64,000 nucleotides of DNA from Cylindrodendrum hubeiense (GCA_014621425.1 JAANBB010000052.1:1-64000); one strand, 5' to 3'; shown: positions 1 to 12,411, numbered from the stretch's first letter. Notes: generated by a model from the letters alone, not told the origin. Made by a program: numbers and translations.

Positions 1-2471
1 CGGGCTCGGCAGCCAGGGACTGTGGGTGCCAAATAGGAGACAAATGGGAGAGGCGGGATTCCAAGGCTGTTCGCTCGCCCAAGTGGGGGATAAGCCAAGC
101 GGAGCAGTGGCCAGACCTATTTCGTGCTCTAGAGTCTAGGAAACAGGTATTCTTAGGGCGGTCCAAAGCACTACCTTAGGTACAGCAGCTGGGGACCATT
201 CAACCCGCCGCACCGACATGGTAAGCGCAGAGCGGGAACCACCACGAGCCCGCCCGCCAGTGGTCGAGTCCGCTGCAGAGAGAGTCCGCTGCAGAGTCCG
301 CTGCATAGTCCGCAGGGCTGGGCGGTCGCCAGCTGTGAGGATCCGAAATCAAGATTGTAATCCATGCAGAGACACCGAGCCCCACGGCCGTTATCCTCTA
401 AGGTCCCCCCTGCGGCGCCTGGAATCCTCCCCCTAGGCTGGAGGGGGTCTACGGCGGCCCTCGAGGGAGACTTTGGAGTTGCCCATGGCGCAATAAAGGC
501 GGCCCACGGGCATCCTGGTGCTAACCGAAGGTGGCTCGTGGGTTCTCTGGCCTCTTTAACCCTTTTCCGGACGGAACGGAGATGAAGTTTGGGCGAACAT
601 GTATTTTTTCTCGGCGGGGACGCCGACTTGTCGCGCATCGCCGGAGGTCATGGATCCCGGCCGAGGGCAGGAGGACGTTTAAATTGGCAACGTTTCTGGA
701 TTTGGGGGTGCGCCGGGAGAAAAGTCTGGGGAGTCTGGGGTGTCTAATCTGTAGGTCTCGTCACAGACAGACACGCGACCCCGTGACGGAGTAAAAAGGA
801 AGAATAAAACAACGGCCGTTCGTGATAGTTGGTTGGTGGCTCAGCGCTCGTATCCTGGGGAATGCAGTTGGCTTCAGCAGGACCAAGCCATGCGAGATGC
901 GTCCGCCGCCTTGCACGCTGGGGAAATGGGTAGTCGGCAAATTATTGGAGGCGGCCGCGTGTAATCGCGACCCACTTGTAGGTAGGTGTGTCCCATCTCG
1001 TCCTCCTAGTCCCCGCTGCAGATGCCACCTGGGTTGCTTTTGGTTCGGCTCGGTGGGCGTCCCGTCTGGGCCAGTTCGCCCTCAACAAGCCAGCCCGGTG
1101 TCATCCAGCCTGAAGACGCCATGACGGGCGCAAATTGGATATACCAGCGATTTGACGGCCGCATCTCTCCGCTAATGATCATCCGCGCGTCAAGACAAGC
1201 CATAGCATAGCCCATGTGCCAACGCTCGGCCGTAACCAACTGGCCTAGGCAGTGCTCCCCAATCTGTGCGTGTCAACGTTGGTACTATGCGTGGAACGGG
1301 AGACCGGTCCTACCTCCAACTTTTCCCACCAGCCCACCATCTAGTGTCGCTTGTCCTCCCTGTCGGCATTCCCCTCGCTAATTCTTCTGCGATAGATAAT
1401 CATCATGCAGCAGTTTACTAACACAGGACGAGCCCCATCGCCGCCCCCAGCAGCCCCCAGCTTGTCAGTAAGACAGCTGACCGGGATCTGCTGCCATTCC
1501 CAAAATTCGGGTCCTCGTATTCTAACCCAGGTCGACATGTGGTTGCCGCTGACCATCTCACTCTAGCGACATGTCCACCGCTGCCACAGCCTACCAGACG
1601 AAGGCCCGGCACACACACTTCCCGCAACGCCTCCATCAGGGGACGTTCATCCACGTATAGACTGCCGCGTGTCGCAGGGAAAACAATCCTCGAGCGGCGA
1701 GTGACCGCGGACACTGCGCCACCCGTCAAGTTACTCATCTGCATGTCTCATCGCATCGGTGGCACAACAGCCTCACGTCCAGCCACAAATCCGAGATGCT
1801 GCATCGCCGTCCACAACGCCTTGTCGCACCTGTGCTGTACGTCCTGGGGCTGTACGTAAGTATTGCACTGGGCCTGGTTAATCATAAATTAATCAATTTT
1901 CCATTGGCCTTTGATCCATATCTGACCCCCCGAGATCCGCATCGTCCCATGTCCGTAGGTGCGTGGTAAGATGCCCTTTATTGGTCAATAGGCCTTGCAA
2001 CACTCGGCCGGTGGGCATTAATGTGTCTCTGCAGCGCTCAACCTGTCAAATTGTCGCCCATCATCCCCTTTTAATTAGGGAGTTTGACTTTGACACTAGC
2101 CCACTGCAGATAGGCGACCATGCTCACTAAAGGATTTCGGCTCTAGCGTGCCGCTGAGATAGCCAGCAAATTACCGCCATTCACCTTCATCCCTTCATCC
2201 CTTCATGGGAGCCCGGATCCTTGACAATGCTACATTCCCTAACCCTGCAGGTATATCTCGGGGTTCTACTGGTCATTTCTGAAAACCGAAAACCTGGCAG
2301 GCCTCGAGCTTGAAGGCAAGATCAGCGAAACAATGGCCAACCAGAATCGCCAATTGAGAGTTGAGCAATTCTAAGTGGGATATTGGGATCTAAGTCTAGC
2401 GATCCTAATGTAACAGGGACTAATGCTCGGAAGAAACGCCTCCAACACCCCGTCGTGTAGCATCCCGCGCC
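1..2471. other. Intergenic, no supportable gene
   Basis: This stretch has normal GC-balanced composition. Short open frames exist on both strands, but they overlap each other, lack recognisable domains and have no splice-compatible partners, so I call none of them a gene. It contains a short 12-bp tandem repeat (see separate entry) and, near the right end, the 3' flank of the btn1 gene. An upstream gene outside the window may have its untranslated region here. Confidence 0.6.
266..317. repeat. 12-bp tandem repeat, about four copies
   Basis: The unit GAGTCCGCTGCA occurs at 266-277, 282-293 and 294-305, followed by a diverged copy starting TAGTCCGCA at 306. The first and second copies are separated by 4 bases. 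It lies in non-coding sequence and no function is evident. Confidence 0.8.
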
Positions 2472-3900
2472 TCACCCACGTTGTGCGTGAATCCGCCGAC
2501 ACCAGTCCCGTCCATGTGCCACCTGATAGTCACAGAGCCGCGTCTCCATCATGATGCCAATGAAGCCAGCGATGCAAATGCCCCCACTGTCGCTCACGCT
2601 AGTTGCCCCTAGGCTAAACTCCCGCTCCTCTACGGGCACGTTCTCCATGATCTCGGCGAAACAGTTGACATACACTGCTCCTCCTAACAGCCCTTCCCAG
2701 AAGATGATGAAGAAGACCACATAGACCGAAGGGATGAAAAATAAGATTGCGTGCAGAGTGAGGACAATGAGATTGCCCACTTGGAGCAGGGAGGGCAGGT
2801 ACAAGTAGTGGATGCGGAACCAGGGAGTGGAGGATCGAGAGATGAAGACACCAAGCTGGTACAGGAACCCGTAAAACGGATAGAACCCGCGATATTCATC
2901 GAATGGAGACTCCTCCAGCGGGAATAACAATGTGGGGGCCACACCCTGGTTGATGGTATACTCCGCAACGTAGACGAGCAGGAGCGGGAGCATGTATGGG
3001 AAGAAGAGAGCTTTGGCTCTTCGCAAGTTATCTCGGAACGACGACCCCCCAGGGTGTGCAAGTGTCGCATACGCGGTTGAAGCGACTGACGGTCCGGGGG
3101 CAAGCAGAGCCGTCGATGCTGTCCCCTGTGGCATGTCCTCCACATCGTCGTCGTCAAGATCTTGCTCTGGTACCGTACCATACTCCTTGAGCCTCGACCC
3201 CTCGTTCAGGGGGCCCCGGGGTAGGACCACAAAGAAGCTGATGAACATGATGGCGGGCAGGCACGCCGAGAATAGCAGGCTGTCTCGGACACTGAACCCC
3301 CACCAGTCCGTGAGCACGACGTACAGTCCCGCACCGACCAGTCCCGCGGCGCCGGTGCCCGAGCCCCAGCCCGCGAGGCTCACGTGCCCATAGTAATGGG
3401 TCAGGCCGAGGAAGCTGAGCTCGCCGCCACCGCTGCTAAAGCTCGCGAGCACGACGCCGATCAGCTTGACCGCCACGGACTTGTCGGTCGGCGTCAGGGC
3501 GACCATGAGCATGCCCGTGGACGACAGCCCGATGAATATGAGGATTCGCACGCTGTACGGGACGCGGTGGATGAAGTACGGCGCGATGAGCTTCGTGATG
3601 AACGAGGGCATGACGTCGGCCAGCAGGACCACGCCCTTGGGCAGCGACCCGACGAGGTCCTGCGCGGCCGAGAGGATGATGACGTAGAGGACATTGTTGA
3701 TGAGGCCTGGGACCCGGTTAGCAAGATTGCGCTTCCGGCGAATTGGACGGCGACGGACCGAAGAGCCAAAAGGCGGCCACCACTTTCGTATCTGGGTGTC
3801 GGAAGATGGACGCCAGCTTAGCCCGGTAGACGGCCCACGACGATGACGGCGACCCGGGCATCGGCAGCAGGCCGGAAGCGGCCGGCGAACGACCAGACAT
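2472..3900 (-). CDS. btn1: Battenin / CLN3-family vacuolar membrane protein Btn1
   Basis: Two exons, 3900-3759 and 3706-2472, are separated by a 52-nt intron (GTCCGT donor, CTAAC branch point, CAG acceptor). They give a 458-residue protein, the usual length for Btn1. The join restores the CLN3 signature [18 protein letters not shown] at residues 47-64, followed by DVMPSF and many hydrophobic membrane segments. The middle has a hydrophilic acidic loop containing DLDDDDVED, and the C-terminus contains the family motif [16 protein letters not shown] followed by [14 protein letters not shown]. The family is the orthologue of human CLN3 (Batten disease). In fungi it is a vacuolar/late-secretory membrane protein linked to vacuolar pH and basic amino acid transport. 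The start chosen at 3900 leaves a 40-residue Ser/Pro-rich lead; an in-frame ATG lies upstream at 3999 but adds residues unlike the family. Identification is secure; the exact start is less so. Confidence 0.95.
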
Positions 3901-4298
3901 GGCAGCGGTCGCGTAGGATGTTAGGGTAAAGCCAGCATTGTGCTCTGCGTAGGGTGCGTTGATCGCGACGTCGGTGGTTGATAAGACGTTCGCGGGCAAG
4001 ACAAGGTGTCACGAGGGTGCCGAGATAAGATGCTCCATGGCTGATTAGCAGCCCCATGACGTTGATCATGCCGCGTCGCAGCGCTGCGGCGGCGGCACGG
4101 TGGGGATTGGCGCCCGCTAATTCTTTAGTGGGCCAGGCCTGGACGCAATGCAAGTCAATGACAGCTTCAACTCTAAGATAACAGCCCAGCATCACAGTTC
4201 GGTGGCGCGGAACGGGGCGCCTGATAGTCGCCATAACACCGCCTTCTCTATTTACATGACCAGTACATCTCGAGTGCTCTATTTATACACACACGGCA

Positions 4299-4927
4299 TC
4301 ACTTTGAGTACCCCTCCGTCTCTCGGCTCGCCTGCGTCACGCTCTCGGGCGCCACCCAGCCTTCGGCCGAGATGCTATCTGGGACGCTCTCCGGTGTGTA
4401 GTAGTTTTCGCCCTTGAACTGAGAACCGCCGGGGCCGGATGGGGTTTTCCCGGCGTTCACTTGTGATGCTTCCAGGCCCTGTCGTGCGATATCTTCGTGG
4501 TTGCCCAGACCTACGGCCTTGGTCAATGGCGTCCCGCCGACATCGTTATCGTTCTGTCCGCCCTGTTCCTGGTTGGACTGGGAGACCTTGTCAAGGGGCC
4601 CGCCATCGCCATCGAAATGTTCGCCGCGGGTTTGTCTGGTTCCGGCCGCAATTAGTGTATGTCCAATATTATTGTTTGCTTGTTGCCGAAAACCTACCGA
4701 CCGCGGTCATCAAGAAGCCCACCCTCACTAGGAGGGATCCGTTTGTTGTATCCCCGGTTCGTGCTTAGTTCGTCGCCATCCTCGACAGTTGCGCCCTCAA
4801 ACTTATTCTCCGCGTGCGAGTTGATGCCCGAGTCATCGAGGCCCTGCGATCGGGCGTTGCCGGTCTTGGACTGGTAGGTATTGAGGTCGGCCTCGGCCTG
4901 CTTCGCGATCTGATCAAAGTCCGTCAT
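4299..4927 (-). CDS. Conserved fungal protein of unknown function, 188 aa
   Basis: Exon 1 is 4927-4698 and exon 2 is 4635-4299, with a 62-nt intron (GTAGGT donor, ACTAAT branch region, CCAG acceptor). The spliced frame is continuous and reads DDRGR-QTRGEHF across the junction. The protein is hydrophilic, Gly/Asp/Asn/Gln-rich and probably largely disordered. It has no signal peptide, membrane segment or catalytic motif that I can see. The start MTDFDQIAKQAEADLNTYQ and the block STNRGYNKRIPP resemble a small protein that recurs in ascomycete genomes without assigned function; that is recollection of a pattern, not a search. It ends about 400 bp from the btn1 start and is transcribed in the same direction, but it is a separate gene. 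Confidence 0.82.
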
Positions 4928-6138
4928 TTTAATGGTAGAGCTCGAGGGAAAGATTTCAGGTCAATCTAGGATGTGAAAATAAAATGGTTCTGACTCTATT
5001 GGCATTTTCGGAAGACCAGCGCTGCTTTTGTCTTCATCTGAAGCTGACCGACGTCATCTAGATGACTTCACTTTGCTGCTCGATGATTTCATCACGCCCA
5101 TCAAATGTGGAACTATGCCAGGTTCCAACGCCAAAAATACGACTGAGCCCACAATATCGCCATATATACAGGTATAGGCCATAGTGGTTAAAGATGTATT
5201 TTTTGCCACTGATTTCCCCTTCCTATCACCAAATGCGGATGGTCTGGAGAAACAGAATGGGCAGGAACGTTCTATGCATTAATAGCAGCAGTGGCTTTCT
5301 GTGGTCGGACCCCGCGTCCTCTTAAACACAGCCAATGCGTCAGCCTGTTTATCTAGGTCTTCCATTTTCATATGATCGAAGCCGGTAGCTGGCTAGCCTC
5401 CCCCACCGATAATATTGCTCGCTAGTTTCTTCCAAATCGCTGCGGGTTATAGTACTTAGATATAGCCACCCGTAGCCCGTACTTTCTCCATTGGGTCCAC
5501 AGGTGGGACGTCTCCCAAGCGGCGACTTACACAACTGCGGCCACGATATCCACATTTCCAAAGGTGTATTTGGAAATGAAGATTGAAGTGAAGCCTACAA
5601 CCTTGCTAGTGATAGGATCAAGGACCACTAAGTCGAAAGGCTTCATGGGTGAGGTGAGGTTTGATGGGAAGCTGGAAGGTTAGCAGTTCGATAAGTGTTG
5701 AACTGGTAGTTGACCCTGATGACGTTGAGTGAGTCTTGGTCACCCGCTGTTCTCTTCTCATGTTTAGATACTTTACCCAACCAGCTCCATTTTCGATGTA
5801 TCTGATCATTCAAAACTCAGCGCATTAATAAACATCAGGTCGGTTCTTGTGACGACATCTCGATAGCATCCGGGAAGTGGATGGCGAAACCCCGATCCGA
5901 TAAGATCCGGCCCGGAGCCGCCCGGAAAAATCCCGGCCCAGTTTTTTTTCTTCTCATCGCGACCCGGCCGCAAGCCAATCCTCCCGATCGCATTACAGTG
6001 CCTCCGTGGTAGCCGATTACGCCATTGCTCACGCAAAATACCATGTCCCTGTAGCTCACAAATTCCTCCCGTCACGACCGCACCTCCTCTGGGACACACA
6101 CCAACCCTCACCCACCTCCCGCACAGCTCGACGTCACA
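4928..6138. promoter_or_regulatory. Shared divergent promoter region
   Basis: These 1.2 kb separate the start of the 188-residue gene (minus) from the start of the heme lyase gene (plus), so both promoters should lie here. Composition is mixed, with a GC-rich block at about 5,880-5,980 including a poly-T run and a CGATAA (GATA-type) motif. The small open frames inside have no recognisable domains and overlap on opposite strands, and I do not call them genes. Confidence 0.55.
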
Positions 6139-7045
6139 ATGGCCGACCAGTCCGCCTGTCCCGTCGACCACAAGACCCGCGATGCCTGGATCGAGCAGGC
6201 TCGTGAGGCCGAGGCGAAAAAGGCCCAAGCCCAGGCTCAAGCCCCCGCCTCGGTCCCAGGCCTAACAAAGGCTGCGCCGCCCTCTGCGTGCCCTGTCGAC
6301 CACACTGCCCGCGCCGAACCCAAGTCCTGGTCGCAGACTTTCTCGTCATATGTTCCCTGGGGCTCCTCGACGCCAGCTGCCGACTCTACTCCCGCACAGC
6401 CTCCCCGCGGCGGCCTCGACACCGACCGAACCGTTTCGACCATCCCTCGAACAACCGGACTCCCGGAAGCGTGCCCCGTCGACCATGGCGGTGATGCTCC
6501 TCCCAAGCCTGCGAACCACGAAATGGAGACCGGAATGGATCCGTCTGGCAACTGGGTGTACCCCTCCGAGAAGATGTTCTTCGAAGCCATGAAGCGCAAG
6601 GGCTACGATGCTCGGGTTGCAGACATGAAGACTGTTGTGCCAATCCACAACGCTGTCAACGAGCGGGCATGGAAGGAGATCAAGGAGTGGGAGGCCCCAT
6701 ACCTCACCGGCACAAAGTAAGTCCTGGAGCAAGCCCCGCCGTTCTAGCAACAGACAACTGACAACTTACAGATGCGACGGCCCTAAACTTGAGTCCTTCG
6801 CCAACAAGATGGACCGCATGACACCGACCGCTCGCATCAACACCATCCTCGGCTTCACCGCCCCCTTCGACCGCCACGACTGGGTCATCGATCGCTGCGG
6901 CACCCGCATCGACTACGTGATCGACTTCTACGCTGGGCGACCGGACGCCAAGGGCGGGCCCAGCTTCTACCTGGACGTGCGACCAAAGCTGAACACATGG
7001 GAGGGCGTCAAGATGCGGGCGATGAAGTGGGCCTGGCTCGCATGA
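6139..7045 (+). CDS. cyc3: Holocytochrome c synthase (cytochrome c heme lyase)
   Basis: Exons 6139-6716 and 6772-7045 with a 55-nt intron (GTAAGT donor, CTGAC branch, CAG acceptor) encode 283 residues. The enzyme attaches heme covalently to the CXXCH motif of apocytochrome c in the mitochondrial intermembrane space. Three CPVDH heme-binding (CPX-type) motifs are visible, at residues 7-11, 51-55 and 112-116, in a Pro/Ala-rich N-terminal part. The catalytic half carries NWVYPSEKMFFEAMKRKG, then VVPIHNAVNERAWKEI, and in exon 2 the family hallmark PFDRHDW, whose His (residue 228) corresponds to the essential heme-ligating histidine. The protein ends soon after PSFYLDVRPKLN, as in the family. The c1-type paralogue (Cyt2) is the alternative assignment; the multiple CPV motifs fit but do not prove the c-type enzyme. 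In Neurospora the orthologue has been called cyt-2. Confidence 0.94.
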
Positions 7046-7351
7046 TATTGTTGAGAATGTTGTACAAAATTAGAGACGATGTATGATACCATTTGGTGGG
7101 GCGGTAGGAAAACTGTACGACAATGGATAGACGAGTCACGGAGGGGTCTGGACGACCCAGTTAAAGAAAATCTCCAATGTACATCATCAAGACTGCAGAC
7201 CTTGGTCGGTCTAGTTAACCATCTTTGAGGGATACGGTCCCGACTAATTCAGATGATCTAGGCCACTCGCAACTTTCAGCAAGAGCACCTACATTGTTCA
7301 TGAACCAAGCTGTCTATAGCTCTGTGCTTCGTTCCATTCCCATCGTAGCTT

Positions 7352-8911
7352 TTATTCGTCCTTCTTTGCCCGGGATTGGGCCGTCAGTCGTACCGGTGCG
7401 GCCGTCTCAAACGCCTGTGACTCCAGGTTCCACCCATTGGCAGCCATCCCCTCCCACAACTTCGGTTCACAAAACTGTTTCTCGTAGCCGTCCACATCTC
7501 GTCCGTCCTTCCTCTTGGCTACAATATCCTTCGTCCAGATGTTGAACTGCCCATGCTCCCCACAGAAAATATGGTCTAGCTGCGCGGTGTAGCCCAATCC
7601 TTTCTCCATGAGCCAAGCAATCTCTAGGGCCATGAACCAAGACCTGATGGCGTGGACCGGCTCGGCGCCCTGCCAGAGGAGAATCTTGATGGGAGTTAGG
7701 CGGGTGCTGCTGTGACACCAAATGAATTGGGTGTGCTTTCCGCCGTCAACTATCGCAATGTTAATGCGAGGGTTGCGTCCTCCCATGGCGTGCAAATAAC
7801 TCTCTGCCATTTCGACATGGGCAATAGGTTCGCCGTGCCAGTTGCGGGCCACAGGACTCCAAAAGATGATGTGCTCCCGTTGGGCAACTTCGGTCGGGGT
7901 CAGGACCTTTCCAAACTTCAGATATTCGTGAAAGAGAATCGTAGCACGCTGGCGGTTGAGATTGTTCATGCAGACACTTCGGACTCCAAGGTAGTTCATC
8001 CAGAGGTGAGCGAAGACCAGGCCAATCATCAAGTAAACGACGCTCTGATGGTTTTCGACATGTTTGACCAGAAATGTTCCAACCAAGAGACCAATCAATC
8101 CCACTGCGGTCTCTTGGCTTGCTTCCTTTGCGTTCAGCTCAGCCAAGTTGTCGTGCTTCGCAAAGTGGACGCTCAGGGCCGCTTTGCTGGCCCCAGCTGA
8201 GACACCGCAAAGCGCCCGGAGTGCCTCACCAGAAGTGAGGGCAACGATCTTGCCCCATGGCCCGAAGTAGGGACTGTAGAGTTCGAGAAAGAAGGCCGTG
8301 TCGTTGAACAGATCCGCAAGGAAACGGTACTTCTTCGCATCCGGTTCGATACGGAGACCAAACTGCTGGGCAAAGACGATGGTAGCAACGCGGGACATGG
8401 CATCCTTGAGAATGGTCAGAAGCAAGGCGAATGTCGCAGAAGAGTTGGCATCGCCGACTCCGAGACCCTGGAGAAGGGCGCGGTTGGCGAGAAGCGAGGT
8501 GATGGTGGAAAAGAAGGCCTGGAGAGAGTCGTAGGTCTGGTAGGCGAAATAGTCATCTGAGACGGAGTGCGGGAAGCCGACCGGAAGAAACGCGTCAAAA
8601 AGAACCTTGCGCCATTCACGCATAGAACGGAAAATGAAGTTGTTGGACTTGTTCTTGGCCAAGACCTGTTCAGGGTGTTAGTGGGCGCCATTAGACAAGT
8701 AGGGATGGATACGTACTGGGACAATCTGGTTGTCGGGAGTGTGCAGCCACTTCTGCGTGATGTTGCCCGACTTGTCCAGTTCGCAGATTTCGACCTCTTT
8801 TCCGTGCCCAAGAAGAGTGGTGATTCCCTCGTGTTTGGTTTCCGGGGAGAGATGATGGAGAGGGCTGGGGTCTGCTTGAGCGCGAGGCTCCGAACCTGCA
8901 TCGCCGCTCAT
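7352..8911 (-). CDS. DUF647 / ROOT UVB SENSITIVE (RUS) family protein
   Basis: Exon 1 (8911-8717) and exon 2 (8665-7352) flank a 51-nt intron (GTACGT donor, CTAAC branch, CAG acceptor) and give 502 residues. I chose the ATG at 8911 because it has A at -3; an in-frame ATG at 8989 would add 26 residues. The DUF647 core starts near residue 85 with FLPVGFPHSVSDDYFAYQ, then DSLQAFFS, an alanine/glycine-rich hydrophobic stretch with GVGDA, TILKDAMSR, RFLADLFNDTAFFLEL and ALTSGEALRALCGVSAGASK. These are the conserved blocks of plant RUS1-6 and animal RUSF1 (C16orf58). Several hydrophobic segments suggest membrane association. Biochemical function is not settled: plant members act in UV-B and vitamin B6-related signalling, and no fungal role is assigned here. 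The C-terminal part, about 170 residues, is soluble-looking and less conserved. Confidence 0.92.
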
Positions 8912-10037
8912 CGTGACGAACGGTCGCTGCTCTGACGGTTGGGACAAAAGCGAGGCAGGCGGTGGAATCAGGCCAGGAGGTGCATGCAAGGCTCATAGGC
9001 TCTCATTCGAATGTGTAGGTAGGTAGAAAGGAGGGAATCGCCTAGAGCGGGCGCGGGTGATTGTATGTTGTAGGTTCCACGTATGTGCGTGCAGGCGCAA
9101 AGGTGTAACAGCTGGCAACCAGCTGTCAGACCGTCACGAGCTACCCAAGTACCTCGGGTTATTAAGGTAGCAAACAATGATCTCTCACATTTAGATCATT
9201 TAGGGAATTATGATTGGTATCCTTACAGTCTCTGGAATTTTTTGGTCGCAAAAAAAATAAAAACATAGAAAGAAACCTGCTCTGTTATGCTGCCAAACGA
9301 AAGGGCAATTCGTGGCCAGATTCCAATCTGAATCTACACAATCCATAATCGTCGACCAACCTCGATTCGCTCACATACACACATATACTAGCACACGCGT
9401 AATACGCATCATAAAATATATATAAAAATAAAAATAAATCAAGTGATTTCTATTCATTTTATTTTCGTCAACTCAGCTACTCTTTTTTCCCTTCCATGCA
9501 GATATTAATGGGGTTAGGAAGCGACCCAACTTCGTGGGGGTACATTAATTAGCATGGTATTCTCATTCGGAAGTCATTTATCCTAGGTGTGCGAGTCGTA
9601 ACACTGTATAAGAGGATGTCAAATATTGTCTCTTCTTGCTCCTGATTCGGTGGGTGCTTGATGATTGCAGACATCCGCCTCGGAGTTGTAAATGTAGATT
9701 CAGCCCGGGTTCTTCTGCCGCTGCATGTCCCTTTTCGTTAGTAGTGGGTTTCTTGAAACTATGGTGTTTCCCTACATATTAGGTGATTGTTTGTAAATTC
9801 ATTGATATATTTTGTCAAGGGCCTAATGTATCTTATGCAAGTGACGTCAGCCGCAGGTGTGCGTCCTCAAGGGTCAACATTGTAGCCAACGCAGCTCCCC
9901 TCACCGTCATCCCCCGCTACGGTCAAAACCAGCTCCAGAATTATGCACGATAGAATTTGCGCTTTTAGTCAGGATATTTACTCTGATCATCATTATATTG
10001 AATGTGTTTCAAAGGCCGTAAAGTCTTTGCTCCTAAT
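8912..10037. other. Intergenic: RUS promoter and erg19 3' flank
   Basis: Both flanking genes are on the minus strand, so this 1.1-kb gap holds the promoter of the RUS gene and the 3' region of the decarboxylase gene. It contains AT-rich patches at about 9,150-9,480 and 9,750-10,020 and a perfect CRE palindrome at 9842. No coding frame with recognisable content was seen. Confidence 0.6.
9842..9849. promoter_or_regulatory. CRE-type palindrome TGACGTCA
   Basis: This is an exact 8-bp ATF/CREB (bZIP) consensus. It lies about 930 bp upstream of the RUS start and 190 bp downstream of the erg19 stop, so the gene it might serve is unclear. A single 8-mer can occur by chance. Confidence 0.35.
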
Positions 10038-11269
10038 CTATCGCTTAACGGCTTGACCGTTCTCATCAATGAGGTACTCATCGGTCTTGGTGGGACCCTC
10101 GCCAACACCGGTCAAAATCACTCGGCTAACGCCCTCCTTCAGCGATGACGCGAGGCTGCCCTCGAGCTCCACGGTGGACTTGATGCTAGCAGCGCCCTCC
10201 TTCCAGCCCGTGACCTCAGCCAGGGGCTTGTAGAATGTGCCCAGGATGGTGCTGGCGTCCTTCTCCAGGTAGTAGACAACGCAGTTGGGGCCGGCATCGA
10301 AAGTGTAGGCGGCAATCGTCTCGCCGGCCTCGGCGTTGATTTGCTCGACGGCCCGGATGGCGGCCCGGGAGACGTCGTTCATGTAGAAGATGGGAGGGTA
10401 GGTGTCGGCGCAGGTGGCGTGGAACGAGTTGGACTCGCGCATCGTCACCTCGGCGAACTTGGCAAAGTCCTTGGCGTGGACGGCAGCCTCCATAGAGGCC
10501 ATGTTGGCGGGGACAACAGTCGATATCCTCTGCTGGAAGAGACCAGAAGTAGCGACGGTCTGCTGCATGCCGGAGGTGGATGAGACACCCTTCTTGGCAG
10601 CGCTGGCAACCAGGATCAGCGCGCGCATCTCAGGCCAGTGCGAGGCGGGAGCAATCAGCTCGGCCTTGGAGTCGCTTCCGTCGGCCTTCTCTCCCATCCT
10701 CCACGCCGCGTAGCCACCGAACAGACTGCGGCAGGCAGATCCAGATCCCTGTCGGGCAACAATCGAGAGCTCAGCAGGCGAGTCGGGGAGCTCGTAGAGG
10801 AGCGCGATGGCCTTGACGAGGGCGGCGAAGCCGGCGGCAGAGGAGGCAAGGCCGGCGGCGGTGGGGAAGTTGTTCTCGGAGACGAGCTTCACGGGCATGG
10901 CCGACAGCTTGGGCAGCGACGCGTCGGCGGCCTCGAGGGCAGCACGACGAGAGCGCAGCTCGCGGAAGCATGCCTGGGTTCGGGCGCCTGCGACATCGGC
11001 AGCCTCGCCATTGAGGGTCAGGCTGTCGCCCTCGGTGTAGGAGTTGGAGCAGGAGGCGGTCGTCAGGGTTCGCAGGTCGGCCTGGGAGAGGGTGACGGAG
11101 AGGGAGCTGTTGGTGGGGAGGTTGAGCTTGGCGTCACGCTTGCCCCAGTACCTGTCATCGTGCGATTAGCCATTGAATTGAGCCAGAGCTGCGTGAGGAG
11201 CGCGTACTTGACCACGGCAATGTTGACGGGAGCAGTGGTGCTGGCCCGGTAGACCTTGGTGTCCGCCAT
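10038..11269 (-). CDS. erg19: Mevalonate diphosphate decarboxylase
   Basis: Exons 11269-11208 and 11151-10038 (56-nt intron, GTACGC donor, CAG acceptor) encode 391 residues, close to the yeast enzyme's length. The enzyme performs the ATP-dependent decarboxylation of mevalonate 5-diphosphate to isopentenyl diphosphate, the last step of the mevalonate pathway feeding ergosterol, ubiquinone and prenyl groups. The join restores NIAVVKYWGKRD at residues 16-27, a GHMP-family substrate-binding signature. Then come LPTNSSLSVTLS, the phosphate-binding PTAAGLASSAAGFAAL (residues 117-132), GSGSACRSLFGGY, and TFDAGPNCVVYYL with Asp306 in the position of the catalytic aspartate. No truncation or missing catalytic residue was seen. 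The start at 11269 is preceded by another in-frame ATG at 11317 that would add 16 non-conserved residues. Confidence 0.97.
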
Positions 11270-12411
11270 TGTGAGAAGCGGGGGTGTGGGTGTAGAGTTG
11301 GAGGAGAGGACGATCAAGACTGAATTGAAGCTCTCGCGGAACAGAGAAGGCTTGAGAGGTCAGGGAGAGACTGATATTGGCTAGCGACAAAGCTCTGCGA
11401 GTACACCGACTTGTCGGGAAGAGTTGGAGATGGCATCCCGATGGCTTGAAGGGCCGGCGCTGCGGTGGCGGCCCGATGCAGTTTAGTGCGGGGTCCAGCC
11501 CCTCAGTTAAACCCCTGAAAGCCCCTCAACACCAACAAAAACATCCCGACTTTGGGCTGGGATCTACCCTGGAACATGTTGTCACAGCTCACGGGACTGG
11601 GCGGGATCGGATGAAATAGGCAAGGGTTTAGAATTGTCGAGAATTTAAATGCGTCCAAATCTTTTTAATTGTAGCTTTAAGCTCTACTACTGATGTCTGT
11701 CTGTCTCGCAAAACAAATCGCCGAGAATCAGGTCCTCACGAGAACCTCTAGAAACAACCCCAACCAGAACTCCCAATTATAGGCATCAATCCCGCGCATT
11801 ATATGATGCCAAACAACCGTAGACAGCCTCAGCTTCCCTCTACGACCCCTGTTTCTTTTCGTCGCTCCCTTTCGTTTCACGTCATGTCGGACATTTCTCA
11901 TGCCGAGCCTGCATGCGCCGTATTCGTATGTCAGATTCGGTGAATATTTTTACCACGTCCTATGGCATCGATTCAATGACCGGCGCGGGGTTGCATGGTC
12001 AGTCTCCCCACTGAGAAGATCTGGGGCTGAGGCTGATGCTGTGGCTGTTCTGGACCCGAGTACGGGAAGACCAGAGAGTGGTCATAGTTCGGGGATAATG
12101 TGCGGCCCATTGTACCCCAAGATCTACTCCGGCTTTGTTCCTTGGCCCATGCACAGGCAATAAACTTGCTTGACTCAAAGTGAAGATTGTAAAGAGCCCC
12201 TTTGTCCTATGACTTGCTCGCAAGCCTGATCGTTGACCCGGATTTCGGGGATCAATTCATCACTGGATTGGTGTGCTGATTTGGTACGCATCAACTAGTA
12301 CGAGAGATGGCTTGAGCATTGGCCTGGCGAGCAGAGACGGGCTGCACTTCATACCAGTGATCATCACCGTTGGAGCCTCGTCGTCCCCCACGCTCCGGTA
12401 TGGACCGGGTC
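11270..12411. other. Intergenic: erg19 promoter region
   Basis: This gap holds the erg19 promoter (minus strand) and the 3' flank of the next minus-strand frame. The open frames inside have no recognisable domains and overlap on both strands. No regulatory element stands out with confidence. Confidence 0.5.

Noticed and set aside
171..638. 155-residue minus frame and overlapping plus frames at the left end
   Set aside because: No domain, unusual residue composition driven by GC-rich repeats, and mutual overlap on both strands.
1418..1859. Overlapping minus and plus frames of about 106-108 residues
   Set aside because: They overlap in antisense, match nothing recognisable and have no splice partners.
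10341..11252. Several plus frames of up to 204 residues
   Set aside because: They are antisense to erg19, whose minus-strand reading has all family motifs.
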